A stretch of 64,000 nt of DNA from JABSOG01 sp041583135 (GCA_041583135.1 JBFHGJ010000018.1:4832-68831), one strand, 5' to 3'; positions 45,414 to 55,546 are shown, counted from the stretch's first letter. Translations and numbers: made by a program. Notes: a model not told the origin generated them from the letters alone.

Positions 45414-46853
45414 ATGAACAATAAAAATATCAAATCCTTAGGAACCTCAGACATCTTTATCGCCGGTGTCGCCATCGTCGTCGCGGCCAGTACCTTGGTC
45501 AGTGATTTCAACGGTTATTTCAACCTAGGTGCAGCCTTTATCATTGCCCTGTTCTTAGGTTTTCTCATCAACTTCATGCTCGCCATGTCGGCTGCGGAAC
45601 TCAGTAGCAAATATCCCAAATCAGGGGTCATTTATAACTATGCCAAGGCCATCATCAAAGGCCACGCCGGGTTTTTTGTCGGCACCTTTTTAGGACTTGG
45701 CTTTTTCGGCATGTTTGCCTTTACCGTCGCGGGGGAAACCTCTGCCGGCGCGTTGGGGCTACAGGCCATCATCGGCCAAGACACACCGCTCAACTACTCA
45801 ATTATCGCTTTGATTGTGCTGGCAGCGCTACCTAGCATTTTCGGTATCAAAGAAGCGGCATGGGTAAGCGCCGGACTCCTAGTCTTTATGCTGGGCATTC
45901 GCTGGATATTTGGCCTGTCTGGCTTTTTCGGCATCGGACATGAATATCAATGGCAATGGGCCAACCTCACCTCGGGCGTTGATTTTGCCAACTTCAATGG
46001 CGACAACGGTATTTTGACTGTCGGATTGGCCTTGGCCTTTTGGACTTTCGTCGGGATCGAATTTGCCTGCTCCTTGGCCGCCGACGTCCCCAACCCCAAA
46101 CGCTCGATGCCACGAGGCTTGGCTTTCGGCCTTATCGCCATCTTATTGACGTCATTGGTGATGGGCCTTGGCGTGACCGGCATTATGCCATTGGGTGAGT
46201 GGCAACCCTTGATCCAAGGCGATTTAGGCCAACAAGGTGAAGCGCCGCAGCTGGCGGCAGGTCAAGTAATGTTCGGCACCACTGGTTACTATCTCATGGC
46301 GGTCGCCTCGGTGACAGCCACTCTAGGCACACTGACCGTCGCCTTCGTAGCCATGCCAAGATTATTGCAAACCATCGCCAACGACGGCTATTTGCTCGGG
46401 CCGTTATCGCCGTTTTTTGCCAAGCTGCATCCTAAATACGGCACGCCGGTCAATGCCATCATCACCACTTTGGTGATCTTCTTATCGGTTTCACTGGTTT
46501 CTAACGCCGTCATAGACTGGGTGCTTTCGGCTGCCTATGTTTGGGTGCTTATCTATGTTGGTTTCCACCTGTTGGCCTTTATCAGCCGCGCGAAAAAATC
46601 CAGTAAAGTCGGCGCGTTTAATCGCGGCTTCGTATTAGCCAATGCGATAGTCGGCAGTATCGCCACCATTATCGCTCTATACTATGCCTTTTTGGGCGCA
46701 CATGACCTCTATGGCGGTAAAGCGCTTATTGTACTGGGCATCGCGTTTTTGCTTGCGGCTATCTCCTACTACTTCCATCGCAACGTTGTACCAGAGCAGA
46801 CACAAGATGCAGCGTCGGAGGAGGAAGAACAAGCCCGTTTAGAAACCGCCTAA
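45414..46853 (+). CDS. APC-superfamily amino acid permease
   Basis: This 479-residue inner-membrane protein has about twelve hydrophobic segments. The APC signature comes early, with IFIAGVAIVVAAS and an unwound Gly-rich first helix. ELSSKYPKSGVIYNYAK lies in loop 2, and FWTFVGIEFACSLAADVPNPKRSMPRG holds the conserved E(F/A)-based segment typical of amino acid transporters. The C-terminal tail is acidic (ASEEEEQA). The start is ATG 45414, with GGAG 6 nt upstream. The substrate is not evident, and no metabolic gene is linked. Confidence 0.87.
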   Translation: MNNKNIKSLGTSDIFIAGVAIVVAASTLVSDFNGYFNLGAAFIIALFLGFLINFMLAMSAAELSSKYPKSGVIYNYAKAIIKGHAGFFVGTFLGLGFFGMFAFTVAGETSAGALGLQAIIGQDTPLNYSIIALIVLAALPSIFGIKEAAWVSAGLLVFMLGIRWIFGLSGFFGIGHEYQWQWANLTSGVDFANFNGDNGILTVGLALAFWTFVGIEFACSLAADVPNPKRSMPRGLAFGLIAILLTSLVMGLGVTGIMPLGEWQPLIQGDLGQQGEAPQLAAGQVMFGTTGYYLMAVASVTATLGTLTVAFVAMPRLLQTIANDGYLLGPLSPFFAKLHPKYGTPVNAIITTLVIFLSVSLVSNAVIDWVLSAAYVWVLIYVGFHLLAFISRAKKSSKVGAFNRGFVLANAIVGSIATIIALYYAFLGAHDLYGGKALIVLGIAFLLAAISYYFHRNVVPEQTQDAASEEEEQARLETA

Positions 46854-47211
46854 TGCTGCGCTTACCGTGCGGTTGATTCGTTTATCGCAACATAAGAGGT
46901 CAACAATAGGCGTTTGCAGATAACCACTCACCAAGGGCCAATCTTTCACCGGATTGGCCCTTGATTTCTTGTCAATTCTTATCAACCCACACAACCTAAA
47001 ATCAGTCCCTTTTTCTCTTTAAATTGAAAAACTTAGTTTTTGGAAACGACTTTTAGTCTTTGCTTTCGCAGGGACAAATGTATCAAAACTGATACAAAGT
47101 CACTTTGCAATCAGCCAAAGCGGATGCTAAACATAGTTAACTACTGGTTTACAAAAACCACACAACTAAAAACAATAAACCCAATAATCCAACAACAAAA
47201 AAGGTAGTGAC
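46854..47211 (+). other. Intergenic region upstream of the M4 protease, with the permease terminator
   Basis: No gene is seen in these 358 bases. The first part carries the terminator of the permease gene. The second part (about 46980-47211) is AT-rich and probably contains the protease promoter, with AAGGTAG (47201-47207) as ribosome site. Confidence 0.55.
46933..46962 (+). terminator. Rho-independent terminator of the permease gene
   Basis: AAGGGCCAAT pairs with ATTGGCCCTT around a 10-nt loop, followed by GATTTCTT. Confidence 0.8.
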
Positions 47212-48693
47212 ATGAAAAACACTAAAGCCCTTTTGGCCTCTGGCCTTTTGGCATTCGCCATCGCCCCGGTATCGGCAGCAGTAAACAAAACCGTCAATAT
47301 CGATAGCGCCAAAGGTGCAGCTCACGCGTTCGGTCTTAACGCCGACCACAGCTTCACCAGCAAAGGTCGTTTCCCGACGGTCAAAGGCACCGACAAAACC
47401 AAATTAACCTTGTCTTACAAAGGTGTTGAGGTTTATGGCACTCACGCCGTTGGCGAGCTCAACGGCGAAGGCAAACTGTTCAAAGCCCAAGGCAAAATCG
47501 GCAACTACAGCCACGTCAACGTCACCCCGTCTGTCTCAAAAATTGCCGCCATCAAAACCGCTAAAGATATATTCGGCGCCGAAAAAGTACAAAACCTCGA
47601 CGTCAAATTGGTGATCAACGCCGAAAAAGACGGTCAGTTGATGTATCTCATCAACTACTTAAAAGCCGATGAAGTGTCACGCCCATTCGTCATGATCAAT
47701 GCCCATACCGGCAAAGTAGAAGACGCCTTTGACGCGATTGCCCATAAAGGCAAACCAGGCGGCGGCAATGGCGGTGGCACTGCGTATGAAGCCACAGGCC
47801 CGGGCGGCAACAGCAAAACCCGTCGTTACTACTACGGCTCTGACTTTGGCACTTTGAAGGTAACCGAAAGCGGCGGCAACTGCGTGATGGAAAACGACAA
47901 TGTCAAAACCATCAACATGAATCACGGTACCCGCGTAAGCCGCAGAACCGGTGCCCATGAGTTCACCTGCCCAGAAAACCTCGTCAAAGAGATCAATGGC
48001 GCCTACTCGCCACTGAACGACGCTCACTACTTCGGCGGCGTGATATTCGAAATGTATCAGCAGTGGTATGGCGTATCACCGTTGACGCAAAAGCTTGAAA
48101 TGCGCGTTCACTACAGCAACAACTACGAAAACGCCTTCTGGGACGGTACAGCCATGACCTTTGGTGATGGTGCCAGCTACTTCTACCCGCTGGTATCACT
48201 AGATGTATCGGCCCACGAAGTCAGCCACGGTGTTACCGAGCAGCGCTCTAACTTGCGCTACAGCGGTATGTCCGGCGGGATGAATGAAGCGTTCTCAGAT
48301 ATGGCCGGTGAAGCTGCCGAATACTATATGCACGGCAGCAACGACTGGTTGGTCGGTCAAGAGATCTTCAAATCAAACGGCGCACTGCGTTATATGAACG
48401 ACCCGACCCGTGATGGCCGCTCAATCGACCATGCCAATGACTATGCCGGTCAAGACGTTCACTATACCTCAGGTGTTTATAACAAAGCCTTCTACTTGTT
48501 GGCCACCACTCAAGGCTGGAACACCAAAACCGCTTTTGACGTGATGTATCGCGCCAATGACCTTTACTGGACTTCAGGCTCAACCTTCAACGCAGGTGCC
48601 TGTGGTGTTGAATCGGCAGCAGCTGATTTAGGTTATGGCGTCGCCGACGTGACCGCCGCTTTCGCCGCTGTTGGCGTAGCTTGTGGTAACTAA
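47212..48693 (+). CDS. Secreted M4-family (thermolysin-like) zinc metalloprotease
   Basis: The 493-residue preproenzyme has a signal peptide (1-22, ending PVSAA), an FTP/PepSY-type propeptide (about 25-180), and a Gly-rich junction (GGGNGGGT). The catalytic domain has HEVSH (335-339) and the third zinc ligand Glu359 in GGMNEAFSD, with the usual 24-residue spacing. The C-terminal lobe keeps the active-site His region (DVHYTSGVYNKAFYLL). No C-terminal PPC domain is present. Such enzymes are secreted by the type II system in gammaproteobacteria and digest extracellular protein. Strong terminators lie on both sides, so it is a single-gene unit. Confidence 0.94.
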   Translation: MKNTKALLASGLLAFAIAPVSAAVNKTVNIDSAKGAAHAFGLNADHSFTSKGRFPTVKGTDKTKLTLSYKGVEVYGTHAVGELNGEGKLFKAQGKIGNYSHVNVTPSVSKIAAIKTAKDIFGAEKVQNLDVKLVINAEKDGQLMYLINYLKADEVSRPFVMINAHTGKVEDAFDAIAHKGKPGGGNGGGTAYEATGPGGNSKTRRYYYGSDFGTLKVTESGGNCVMENDNVKTINMNHGTRVSRRTGAHEFTCPENLVKEINGAYSPLNDAHYFGGVIFEMYQQWYGVSPLTQKLEMRVHYSNNYENAFWDGTAMTFGDGASYFYPLVSLDVSAHEVSHGVTEQRSNLRYSGMSGGMNEAFSDMAGEAAEYYMHGSNDWLVGQEIFKSNGALRYMNDPTRDGRSIDHANDYAGQDVHYTSGVYNKAFYLLATTQGWNTKTAFDVMYRANDLYWTSGSTFNAGACGVESAAADLGYGVADVTAAFAAVGVACGN

Positions 48694-48717
48694 TCGAAAA
48701 GATTGACACCGTAAACT

Positions 48718-48755
48718 AAAACGCCCCGACCTATTGATTAGGCCGGGGCGTTTTT
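48718..48755 (+). terminator. Rho-independent terminator of the M4 protease gene
   Basis: AAAACGCCCCG pairs with CGGGGCGTTTT, with an inner CCTA/TAGG pairing, followed by T residues. It may also serve the convergent phoU transcript. Confidence 0.9.
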
Positions 48756-48788
48756 ATTTAATTCGCTTTTGTGCTCGCTTTGGTGTGG

Positions 48789-49499
48789 CTACAGCGTCCC
48801 TAAATTATTGTGGCGCACGTCTTTACCTTTAACCAGATAAACCACAAACTCGCAGATGTTCTTAGCATGATCGCCAATTCGCTCAAGTGCTCTGGCACAC
48901 TGACTGATGCGTAAAAAGCTTTTGATCTCTTGCGGCTCCTCCATCATACGGGTGATCAACAAGCGCGAAATATTGTCACATTCTTCGTTGATCAACTTAT
49001 CCATCGAGATCAATCTCAGCGCTTCATCGACGTCCATACGGGCATAGGCATTAAGCGATTCACGCAAAGTGGTTTTTACCCGCTCACCGAGGTTTCGTAG
49101 TTCAACATACTGACGCCCCGACAGATCTGCCCGCGCCAGCTCAATGGCATTTTTGCCCAACTTAATCGCTTCATCGCCTATACGCTCTAAGTCGGTGATG
49201 GTTTTAATGATGGTCAGCAATAACCGTAGATCACTGGCAGCCGGTTGGCGACGGGCCAATATTTTGGTGCAATTCTCGTCGATTTGCAGCTCTAAGCGGT
49301 TCACCTCAACGTCGTTGGCTATCATCTGATGGGCCAATTCGACATCAAGCTCCAACAAAGCCTTTAAGCCATTCTCCACTTGCGATTCAACCAAGCCACC
49401 CATTTTCATGATCTGGTTGCGCGCCTGCTCCAACTCCTCGTTAAAGCGCCTTGAGATGTGATGACTTAAATGTAAGTCATATTCCATATTCTGTTTCAT
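48789..49499 (-). CDS. phoU: Phosphate signalling protein PhoU
   Basis: PhoU is a two-lobed helical metalloprotein that links the Pst transporter to PhoR and damps the Pho response when phosphate is plentiful. The two PhoU repeats are visible with their metal-binding motifs (ERIGDEAIKLGKNAIEL near 105 and ERIGDHAKNICEFVVYL near 208). The frame opens at 49520 inside pstB, but ATG 49499 has a GGGGTAG ribosome site and gives 236 residues, close to E. coli PhoU (241). It is the last gene of the pst operon. Confidence 0.95.
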   Translation of the reverse strand: MKQNMEYDLHLSHHISRRFNEELEQARNQIMKMGGLVESQVENGLKALLELDVELAHQMIANDVEVNRLELQIDENCTKILARRQPAASDLRLLLTIIKTITDLERIGDEAIKLGKNAIELARADLSGRQYVELRNLGERVKTTLRESLNAYARMDVDEALRLISMDKLINEECDNISRLLITRMMEEPQEIKSFLRISQCARALERIGDHAKNICEFVVYLVKGKDVRHNNLGTL

Positions 49500-49512
49500 A
49501 ACTACCCCAACC

Positions 49513-50367
49513 TTACCCAATGCGACCGGTAATGTAGTTTTCCGTTAACGGATGCTCTGGGTTGGTAAAAATCTTTTCTGTCGGTCCCATTTCCACCAAT
49601 CTGCCCAAATGAAAATAAGCGGTGGTCTGAGAGATCCTCGCGGCCTGTTGCATAGAATGTGTCACGATGGCGATAGTGTACTTGTCTTTAAGCTCATCTA
49701 TCAATTCCTCGATGACCGCCGTTGCAATCGGATCGAGTGCCGCAGCTGGCTCATCCATTAAAATGACCTCAGGGCTGACCGCAATCGTACGGGCAATACA
49801 CAAACGTTGCTGCTGTCCACCGGACAATCCGGTTGCCGGATTATCTAACCTATCTTTAACTTCGCCCCAAAGACCCGCCTTTTGCAGACAAGTGATAACA
49901 ATCTCATCCAGTTCCGCCTTATTTGAAGCCAAGCCATGAATTTTAGGACCATAAGCGACATTTTCATAAATCGACTTAGGAAACGGATTGGCTTTTTGAA
50001 ACACCATACCCACCCGGGCACGTAAAAACACCGGGTCCATTTTCTTGTCGTAAATGTCTTTATCTTCCAAGTATAGACTACCAGTGACTTGACAGCTGCC
50101 GATAGTGTCATTCATACGATTTAAGCTGCGTAATATCGTGGTTTTACCACAACCCGACGCGCCGATAAGCGCGGTGACCTGATTGCGCGCCATATCCAAT
50201 GTCACATCCTGCACCGCCACCTTATCACCGTAGCGGACACTCAAGTTGCGGATCTTCATTTTGGCGTCTTCGGCATAAACGTTGCCAACGGTTTCACCGA
50301 TAGGCTGAGCCGAAGTAACAGCGGCCTGACCGTATTCGGCCAAGTCTTCAGGAAGTTTGTTAATCAC
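49513..50367 (-). CDS. pstB: Phosphate ABC transporter ATP-binding protein PstB
   Basis: PstB, 284 residues, powers high-affinity phosphate import. Walker A is GASGCGKTT, the ABC signature LSGGQQQRLCIAR, Walker B ILMDEPAAALDP, and the switch His is in IVTHSMQQA. The Walker B tail AAALDP differs from the common TSALDP. About 25 extra N-terminal residues precede the domain compared with E. coli PstB (257). It starts 3 bp after pstA. Confidence 0.96.
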   Translation of the reverse strand: MINKLPEDLAEYGQAAVTSAQPIGETVGNVYAEDAKMKIRNLSVRYGDKVAVQDVTLDMARNQVTALIGASGCGKTTILRSLNRMNDTIGSCQVTGSLYLEDKDIYDKKMDPVFLRARVGMVFQKANPFPKSIYENVAYGPKIHGLASNKAELDEIVITCLQKAGLWGEVKDRLDNPATGLSGGQQQRLCIARTIAVSPEVILMDEPAAALDPIATAVIEELIDELKDKYTIAIVTHSMQQAARISQTTAYFHLGRLVEMGPTEKIFTNPEHPLTENYITGRIG

Positions 50368-50370
50368 AGC

Positions 50371-51645
50371 TTAATCACTCTTGTTTTCGTAGTACTTTCT
50401 GAGCATTGACGCACAGAAGTTCATAAACACCAAAATCGCCAACAACACCAAAATGGCAGCAGAGGTTCGGGCTAAAAATGCAGGCTCAGGCGAGTCGGCC
50501 CACAGGAAAATCTGAACTGGCAACACAGTTGCGGCATCAAAGACCCCTTGCGGGCTCTCAACGATAAACGCCACCATACCTATCATCAATAAGGGGGCCG
50601 TCTCACCGATTGCCTGCACCATACCAATGATGGTGCCTGTGATGATCCCCGGCATTGCTTGTGGCAATACCAAGCCAAAGGTCACCTGCATTCTTGAAGC
50701 GCCTAGACCCAAAGCGGCATCGCGCAACGTATTGGGCACCGCTTTAATCGCCGCCCGGCTGGCAATAATAATGGTCGGCAAAGTCATCAGCGCCAGCACA
50801 ATACCGGCCACCAAAGGTGCCGAACGCGGTAAGCCAAAGACATTGATGATCACCGCCAAACCAAACAGACCAAATACGATTGACGGTACTGCGGCCAGGT
50901 TGTTGATATTGATTTCAATTAAATCCGTCAGCCGATTACGCTGAGCAAATTCTTCGAGATACAGCGCCGCAGCCACCCCAATGGGAAACGACAGCATGAG
51001 CGTAACCAACATAGTCAGCAAAGTCCCGCTCACGGCCCCTTTAATACCTGCAATTTCCGGCTCTCTTGAATCGGTGTTGGTGAAAAAGCCGATATTGAAG
51101 CGCTTTTCAATGCGCCCTTGCCCGCTCAACAATTTAAGCCACGCGGCTTGTTGTTCTTTGGTACGTCCCCAAGGCTCGCCAATCTCATCGACCTGTTTCA
51201 GGTAGCTGTCGATATCATCATCGAGCAACACCCAAAGCGACAGAGACTGCCCGAACTGCTCAGGGTTTTCCAATAGGTGGTTGCGCGCTCGAAATTCGGC
51301 ATCTAAGCTGAGCATTTTAATCATCAGCTTACGCTCCACCATCGTCTTTGCCTCAGGCAGCATCATAAACAGACTTTGTTTGACCACCTCACGGTAGTTT
51401 GCCTGCTCTAAAGCATCTAAGTCGTTTGATTCCACCGCGAGCCACTGCTGACGATATTCGACATCAAGCTTGAGCCAATGCTGCGAAAAAGCCGGCAGCG
51501 CTTTGAGACTGATGTCGAGCAGTAAGACCACCACCACGGCAAAGCCGAACATCACCGACATAAAGCTAAACAGACGAAACAGGCGTTCTTTGCGATAACG
51601 CCTTTTTAAGCCCTTTTCCACTTTGCTAGAGACGTGCTCAGTCAT
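50371..51645 (-). CDS. pstA: Phosphate ABC transporter permease PstA, long form
   Basis: PstA, 424 residues, has a basic cytoplasmic N-terminus, a first membrane segment (about 25-50) and a periplasmic insert of roughly 140 residues. The usual permease core then follows (about 205-415), with the ABC-coupling EAA region (RDAALGLGASRMQVTFGLVLPQAMPGI). E. coli PstA is about 296 residues; extended PstA and PstC proteins are usual in Vibrio and Alteromonadales. It overlaps pstC by 8 bp, which implies translational coupling. Confidence 0.94.
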   Translation of the reverse strand: MTEHVSSKVEKGLKRRYRKERLFRLFSFMSVMFGFAVVVVLLLDISLKALPAFSQHWLKLDVEYRQQWLAVESNDLDALEQANYREVVKQSLFMMLPEAKTMVERKLMIKMLSLDAEFRARNHLLENPEQFGQSLSLWVLLDDDIDSYLKQVDEIGEPWGRTKEQQAAWLKLLSGQGRIEKRFNIGFFTNTDSREPEIAGIKGAVSGTLLTMLVTLMLSFPIGVAAALYLEEFAQRNRLTDLIEININNLAAVPSIVFGLFGLAVIINVFGLPRSAPLVAGIVLALMTLPTIIIASRAAIKAVPNTLRDAALGLGASRMQVTFGLVLPQAMPGIITGTIIGMVQAIGETAPLLMIGMVAFIVESPQGVFDAATVLPVQIFLWADSPEPAFLARTSAAILVLLAILVFMNFCASMLRKYYENKSD

Positions 51646-53023
51646 ATTGCTCCCGATATCTTCTCACCACTTTGAGGGCAAAAATATTCAATGCCAAAGT
51701 CGTCACAAACAACATCATACCCAGTGCAAATGCCGCTAAGGTCTTGGGACTATCAAACTCCTGATCGCCGGTCAGCAAGGTGACAATCTGTACCGTCACC
51801 GTCGTTACCGAATCCAGCGGATTAATCGTAAGGTTAGCGGCAAGTCCTGCGGCCATCACCACAATCATGGTCTCACCGATGGCCCGTGAAATCGCCAGCA
51901 ATATCGCCCCGACAACCCCCGGCAGCGCCGCCGGCAACAATACCAAGCGAATGGTTTCAGATAAAGTCGCTCCCAAGCCCAAAGAACCGTCTTTTAACGA
52001 TTTAGGCACAGCATTTAGGGCATCATCAGATAATGAAGAAACAAACGGAATGATCATCACCCCCATCACCAAGCCAGCGGCTAAGGCGCTTTCAGCTGCG
52101 ACATTCAGGCCAATCGCATTGCCAAGGTGACGGATGAAAGGTGCTACGGTCAACGCGGCAAAAAAGCCGTAAACCACCGTCGGCACACCCGCTAGCAACT
52201 CCAGCATCGGTTTGGCAATATGACGAAACCGCTCAGAAGCATAATTAGAGAGGTAAATCGCCGTCATCAACCCCACCGGCACCGCTATCACCATGGCAAT
52301 GGCGGTGATCAGCATAGTACCGACAAATAAAGGCACCGCACCAAATGCGCCGGATGCACCAACCTGCCCTTCGCGCATCGCTATTTGCGGACTCCACTGA
52401 GTACCGAACAAAAGCTCCAGCGGCGACACCTTGCTGAAAAACGCAATAGACTCAAACAGCACCGACATGACAATACCCAAGGTCGTCAAAATGGCGATGG
52501 CTGAACTGAGCATTAAAAAGAACTCGACCACTCGCTCCGTACGCTGACGGGCACGGTATTTGATACCAAACTGTCTCACCACAAGAGCAGATGAACACAC
52601 GGCAACCAGCAAGACCAAAGCCGTTTTAAGCCAAGCACTGGTGTTGTTCAACGAAATCAGGCGTTTAACAGCTTGCGATTTATGGGATCCATCCATCGGA
52701 TAGACACCACTTTTGGCCATCAAACGAATATCGTTCAAATATAATCCAAGTTGATCGGTGCCGAGTTGCCTTACTGACTCGGGAAATTGATTGAGCAACA
52801 ACATTTCAATGATGGAGGGTTCAAATATGCTCCACAAGGTCAAACAAATAAGCGCAGGAATGCCAAAATACAACGCACTTAAAAGGCCAAACTGGGTTGG
52901 CAGCGAGTCAAGATATTTTGCTTTTGCCGGGCCGCCCGCAGCATTGACGGCCCGAGTCATGCCGAGCCAATAGCTCAGCAATGACAAAACCACCACGACA
53001 ATAATCAAGGTTGCAGAATTCAT
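51638..53023 (-). CDS. pstC: Phosphate ABC transporter permease PstC, long form
   Basis: PstC, 461 residues, pairs with PstA to form the membrane channel. Extra N-terminal membrane segments and a periplasmic loop (about 1-145) precede the permease core. The core contains LMTAIYLSNYASERFRHIAKP, LLAGVPTVVYGFFA and the EAA-type loop KDGSLGLGATLSETIRLVLLPAALPGV. It lies 60 bp after pstS. The N-terminal extension mirrors that of PstA, so the two may pack together. Confidence 0.94.
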   Translation of the reverse strand: MNSATLIIVVVVLSLLSYWLGMTRAVNAAGGPAKAKYLDSLPTQFGLLSALYFGIPALICLTLWSIFEPSIIEMLLLNQFPESVRQLGTDQLGLYLNDIRLMAKSGVYPMDGSHKSQAVKRLISLNNTSAWLKTALVLLVAVCSSALVVRQFGIKYRARQRTERVVEFFLMLSSAIAILTTLGIVMSVLFESIAFFSKVSPLELLFGTQWSPQIAMREGQVGASGAFGAVPLFVGTMLITAIAMVIAVPVGLMTAIYLSNYASERFRHIAKPMLELLAGVPTVVYGFFAALTVAPFIRHLGNAIGLNVAAESALAAGLVMGVMIIPFVSSLSDDALNAVPKSLKDGSLGLGATLSETIRLVLLPAALPGVVGAILLAISRAIGETMIVVMAAGLAANLTINPLDSVTTVTVQIVTLLTGDQEFDSPKTLAAFALGMMLFVTTLALNIFALKVVRRYREQYD

Positions 53024-53083
53024 CGGTTTATTCTAAGCCTGTCAGCCAAGCGCAAAATCAAAGACATCTGTATCAATTCCCTT

Positions 53084-54139
53084 TTACAACTCAAGTGGTT
53101 TGAGTGACGACACGTCAACACGCACCATTTGCAGCATCGACGCAGGCAACGGGATCAAGCCCTTTTCACTAAGGTAGCCCTCAGGCCCCATGGCGGCATC
53201 GCTGGTAAACTCATTCAAAAACGCACGGATCCCTGGAATTTTCCCTGCATGCAGGTTTTTTACATAAAAATAAAGCGGTCTCGAAATGGCGTAGTGACCA
53301 TTGGCAATACTGCTAAAATCCGGTTTTACGCCATTGATTGACGCCCCTTGCAGTTTATCGGCATTTTGATCGAGAAAGCTAAAGCCAAATATACCTAAAG
53401 CATTGGCGTTATTCATTAACTTTTGCACGATGAGGTTATCGTTCTCACCCACCTCGATGTATTTGTGATCTTCCCTGACGCTGTGGCAGATCTGCTTAAA
53501 GCGAATCGGATCGGACTTTTCATATTGGGCAATGGCGGTAAACTGGCGACAGCCGCCTTCCATCACCAACTCAGAAAACGCATCGCGGGTGCCGGAAGTC
53601 GGCGCTGGCCCCAACACTTCAATTTCGTGAGCGGGCAGCTTGGGATTGACATCAGACCAACGTTTGTAAGGATTATCGATGAGCGACTTGCCATCGGCAC
53701 TCGGTACGCGCTTGGCCAGTGCAAGAAACAGATCTTTAAGTGCAATATCAATCACTTCGGCATTTTTGGCATTGGCAATAACAATGCCGTCAAAGCCAAT
53801 CAATACTTCGGTTATTGCACCGACGCCATTGGCCTTGCACATTTCAAACTCGGTTTTTTTCATGCGCCGTGAGGCATTGGAGATATCGGGCGTCTGCACA
53901 CCAACACCTGAACAAAACAGCTTCAAGCCGCTGCCGGTGCCGGTAGACTCGACTCTTGGGGTTTTAAAACCACTGGTCTTACCGAAGCGTTCGGCAACCA
54001 CAGTCGTAAAGGGGTAAACCGTCGATGAGCCCACCACATTAATCGTCTCTCGACTTGACTGAAACGCCTGTGCAGAGATCGTCGCAAATACGACAATCGC
54101 CATGGTAGCAGCCAACTTAAAGATTAATCTAAAGCTCAT
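53084..54139 (-). CDS. pstS: Periplasmic phosphate-binding protein PstS
   Basis: This 351-residue protein has a signal peptide (1-25, ending ISAQA). It has the PstS-family phosphate-binding loops VVGSSTVYPF near the N-terminus, STGTGSGLKLFCSGVG, and TSGTRDAFSELV. It delivers phosphate to PstCAB. It resembles the PstS subfamily found with long PstC/PstA rather than E. coli PstS. A Pho-box-like repeat lies 58 bp upstream of its start, so it probably has its own PhoB-driven promoter inside the phoR end. Confidence 0.93.
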   Translation of the reverse strand: MSFRLIFKLAATMAIVVFATISAQAFQSSRETINVVGSSTVYPFTTVVAERFGKTSGFKTPRVESTGTGSGLKLFCSGVGVQTPDISNASRRMKKTEFEMCKANGVGAITEVLIGFDGIVIANAKNAEVIDIALKDLFLALAKRVPSADGKSLIDNPYKRWSDVNPKLPAHEIEVLGPAPTSGTRDAFSELVMEGGCRQFTAIAQYEKSDPIRFKQICHSVREDHKYIEVGENDNLIVQKLMNNANALGIFGFSFLDQNADKLQGASINGVKPDFSSIANGHYAISRPLYFYVKNLHAGKIPGIRAFLNEFTSDAAMGPEGYLSEKGLIPLPASMLQMVRVDVSSLKPLEL

Positions 54140-54196
54140 TTGGTATACCCGTTTCTCCCAAAATTCAAACGTTTTGTAAAAAATTGCGGCAAGTAT

Positions 54197-54214
54197 ATGA
54201 CGCTTTTATTACAG
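54197..54214 (-). promoter_or_regulatory. Pho-box-like site upstream of pstS, overlapping the phoR stop
   Basis: On the minus strand the site reads CTGTAAT-AAAA-GCGTCAT. These are two 7-mers like CTGTCAT separated by 4 bp, which is the 11-bp repeat of the PhoB box. It overlaps the phoR stop codon (54209-54211). Confidence 0.6.
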
Positions 54215-55546
54215 TTTGACTACATCGTCAAATTTATTTACGTCAGCCGTTTCTAAAACGCGATAATGTGGAAAATAAGCGGTAAACGTTGATCCCTTAC
54301 CCAATTCACTTTGGATATCGAGATAACCACCATGGTTCTCTAAAATGTGCTTAACGATAGAAAGCCCCAATCCCGTACCGGATACTTCTCTATCTCTTTT
54401 GGCATTGACCCGATAAAAACGCTCAGTCAATCGGGGAATGTCGGCTTTGGCGATCCCTTCACCATTGTCAATAACCTGTAACCCTGCCCAGCCTTCATTA
54501 TTCATCGTCCAATCAACCACCACCTTAGAGCCAGGCGGCGAATATTTGATGGCGTTACTGACCAAGTTCTGACACAAGCTGAACAGATCTGACTCAATGC
54601 CTCTGACCACCAACGGCGCGATAAGACGCGATTCAATGGTATATTCATGCTCCGTACTGCCATAATCGGTCACCAACTGCTCGGTCAGAGCAAACAAATC
54701 GACAGGCTCACCACTGTTTTTGTTGTAATTAACCTCTTTTTCCACCAGTTTGGATAAACTCAACAGATCATCGAGTATCGAAACCATGCGCACCGCCTGC
54801 TCATGGGCATTGTGTATCAGGCCCTGCATCGGTGGCGGCAAGTCATCGCTTAGGGTGATCATTTCAAGATAGCCACTGATCACCGTCAAAGGTGTACGCA
54901 ACTCATGGGAGGCATTGGAAATAAAAGATTTGCGTAGTTTCTGTACCGCCATGATCTGAGTGATATCTTTGGCGGTCAGCAATTTTTGATTGTTGCCAAA
55001 TGCCACGCAGTTGACCGACAACATCACATTAGGATCGACCGGCGAAGGCATTTGAATCGAATCGAGACCATCGGCGATATTAATGATGTTTTGCAATTCC
55101 GGCTTACGGATCAGATTATCGATGCGCTGACCTTCATCTTTATACTTCGAGATGCCCAAGGTGGTAGCCGCAGCACTATTGACCCAAACGATTTCAAGTT
55201 GCTCGTTCAAAGTCACAGTCGCATAAGGCAAGGCAGAAATGGTGGATTCGAATTGTCTAAGCAATTCTTTTAGGCGTTTTTTGTGTTGCGAGTCACGCTT
55301 TTGACCACGGTGAATGTGCTGTACGATCAACTCCCAAATGCCGTTGGCATTGGGTGCGTTATCGACCTTTGCGCCCATGCGGATCCAGCGTTCAAAGGCC
55401 CTGATTTGAAACAACGTCCAGCCGATGTATATGGAACAAGGGACCAACACTGCGGCCACCCACACATCACTAACAAGTCCGATAATTAAACCTGAAGCGA
55501 CTAAAACAAGAATACGAGAATATTCGGTCGTCCAAGCGTTTTTCAT
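54209..55546 (-). CDS. phoR: Phosphate-sensing histidine kinase PhoR
   Basis: PhoR, 445 residues, phosphorylates PhoB when phosphate is scarce and dephosphorylates it when phosphate is plentiful. Two hydrophobic segments lie near the N-terminus (about 12-46), followed by a PAS domain (about 95-195). The HisKA motif is SNASHELRTPLTVISGYLEM, and the ATPase motifs are NLVSNAIKYSPPG, DNGEGIA and GTGLGLSIVK. The ATG at 55546 overlaps the phoB stop in an ATGA arrangement, so the two are translationally coupled. Confidence 0.96.
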   Translation of the reverse strand: MKNAWTTEYSRILVLVASGLIIGLVSDVWVAAVLVPCSIYIGWTLFQIRAFERWIRMGAKVDNAPNANGIWELIVQHIHRGQKRDSQHKKRLKELLRQFESTISALPYATVTLNEQLEIVWVNSAAATTLGISKYKDEGQRIDNLIRKPELQNIINIADGLDSIQMPSPVDPNVMLSVNCVAFGNNQKLLTAKDITQIMAVQKLRKSFISNASHELRTPLTVISGYLEMITLSDDLPPPMQGLIHNAHEQAVRMVSILDDLLSLSKLVEKEVNYNKNSGEPVDLFALTEQLVTDYGSTEHEYTIESRLIAPLVVRGIESDLFSLCQNLVSNAIKYSPPGSKVVVDWTMNNEGWAGLQVIDNGEGIAKADIPRLTERFYRVNAKRDREVSGTGLGLSIVKHILENHGGYLDIQSELGKGSTFTAYFPHYRVLETADVNKFDDVVKL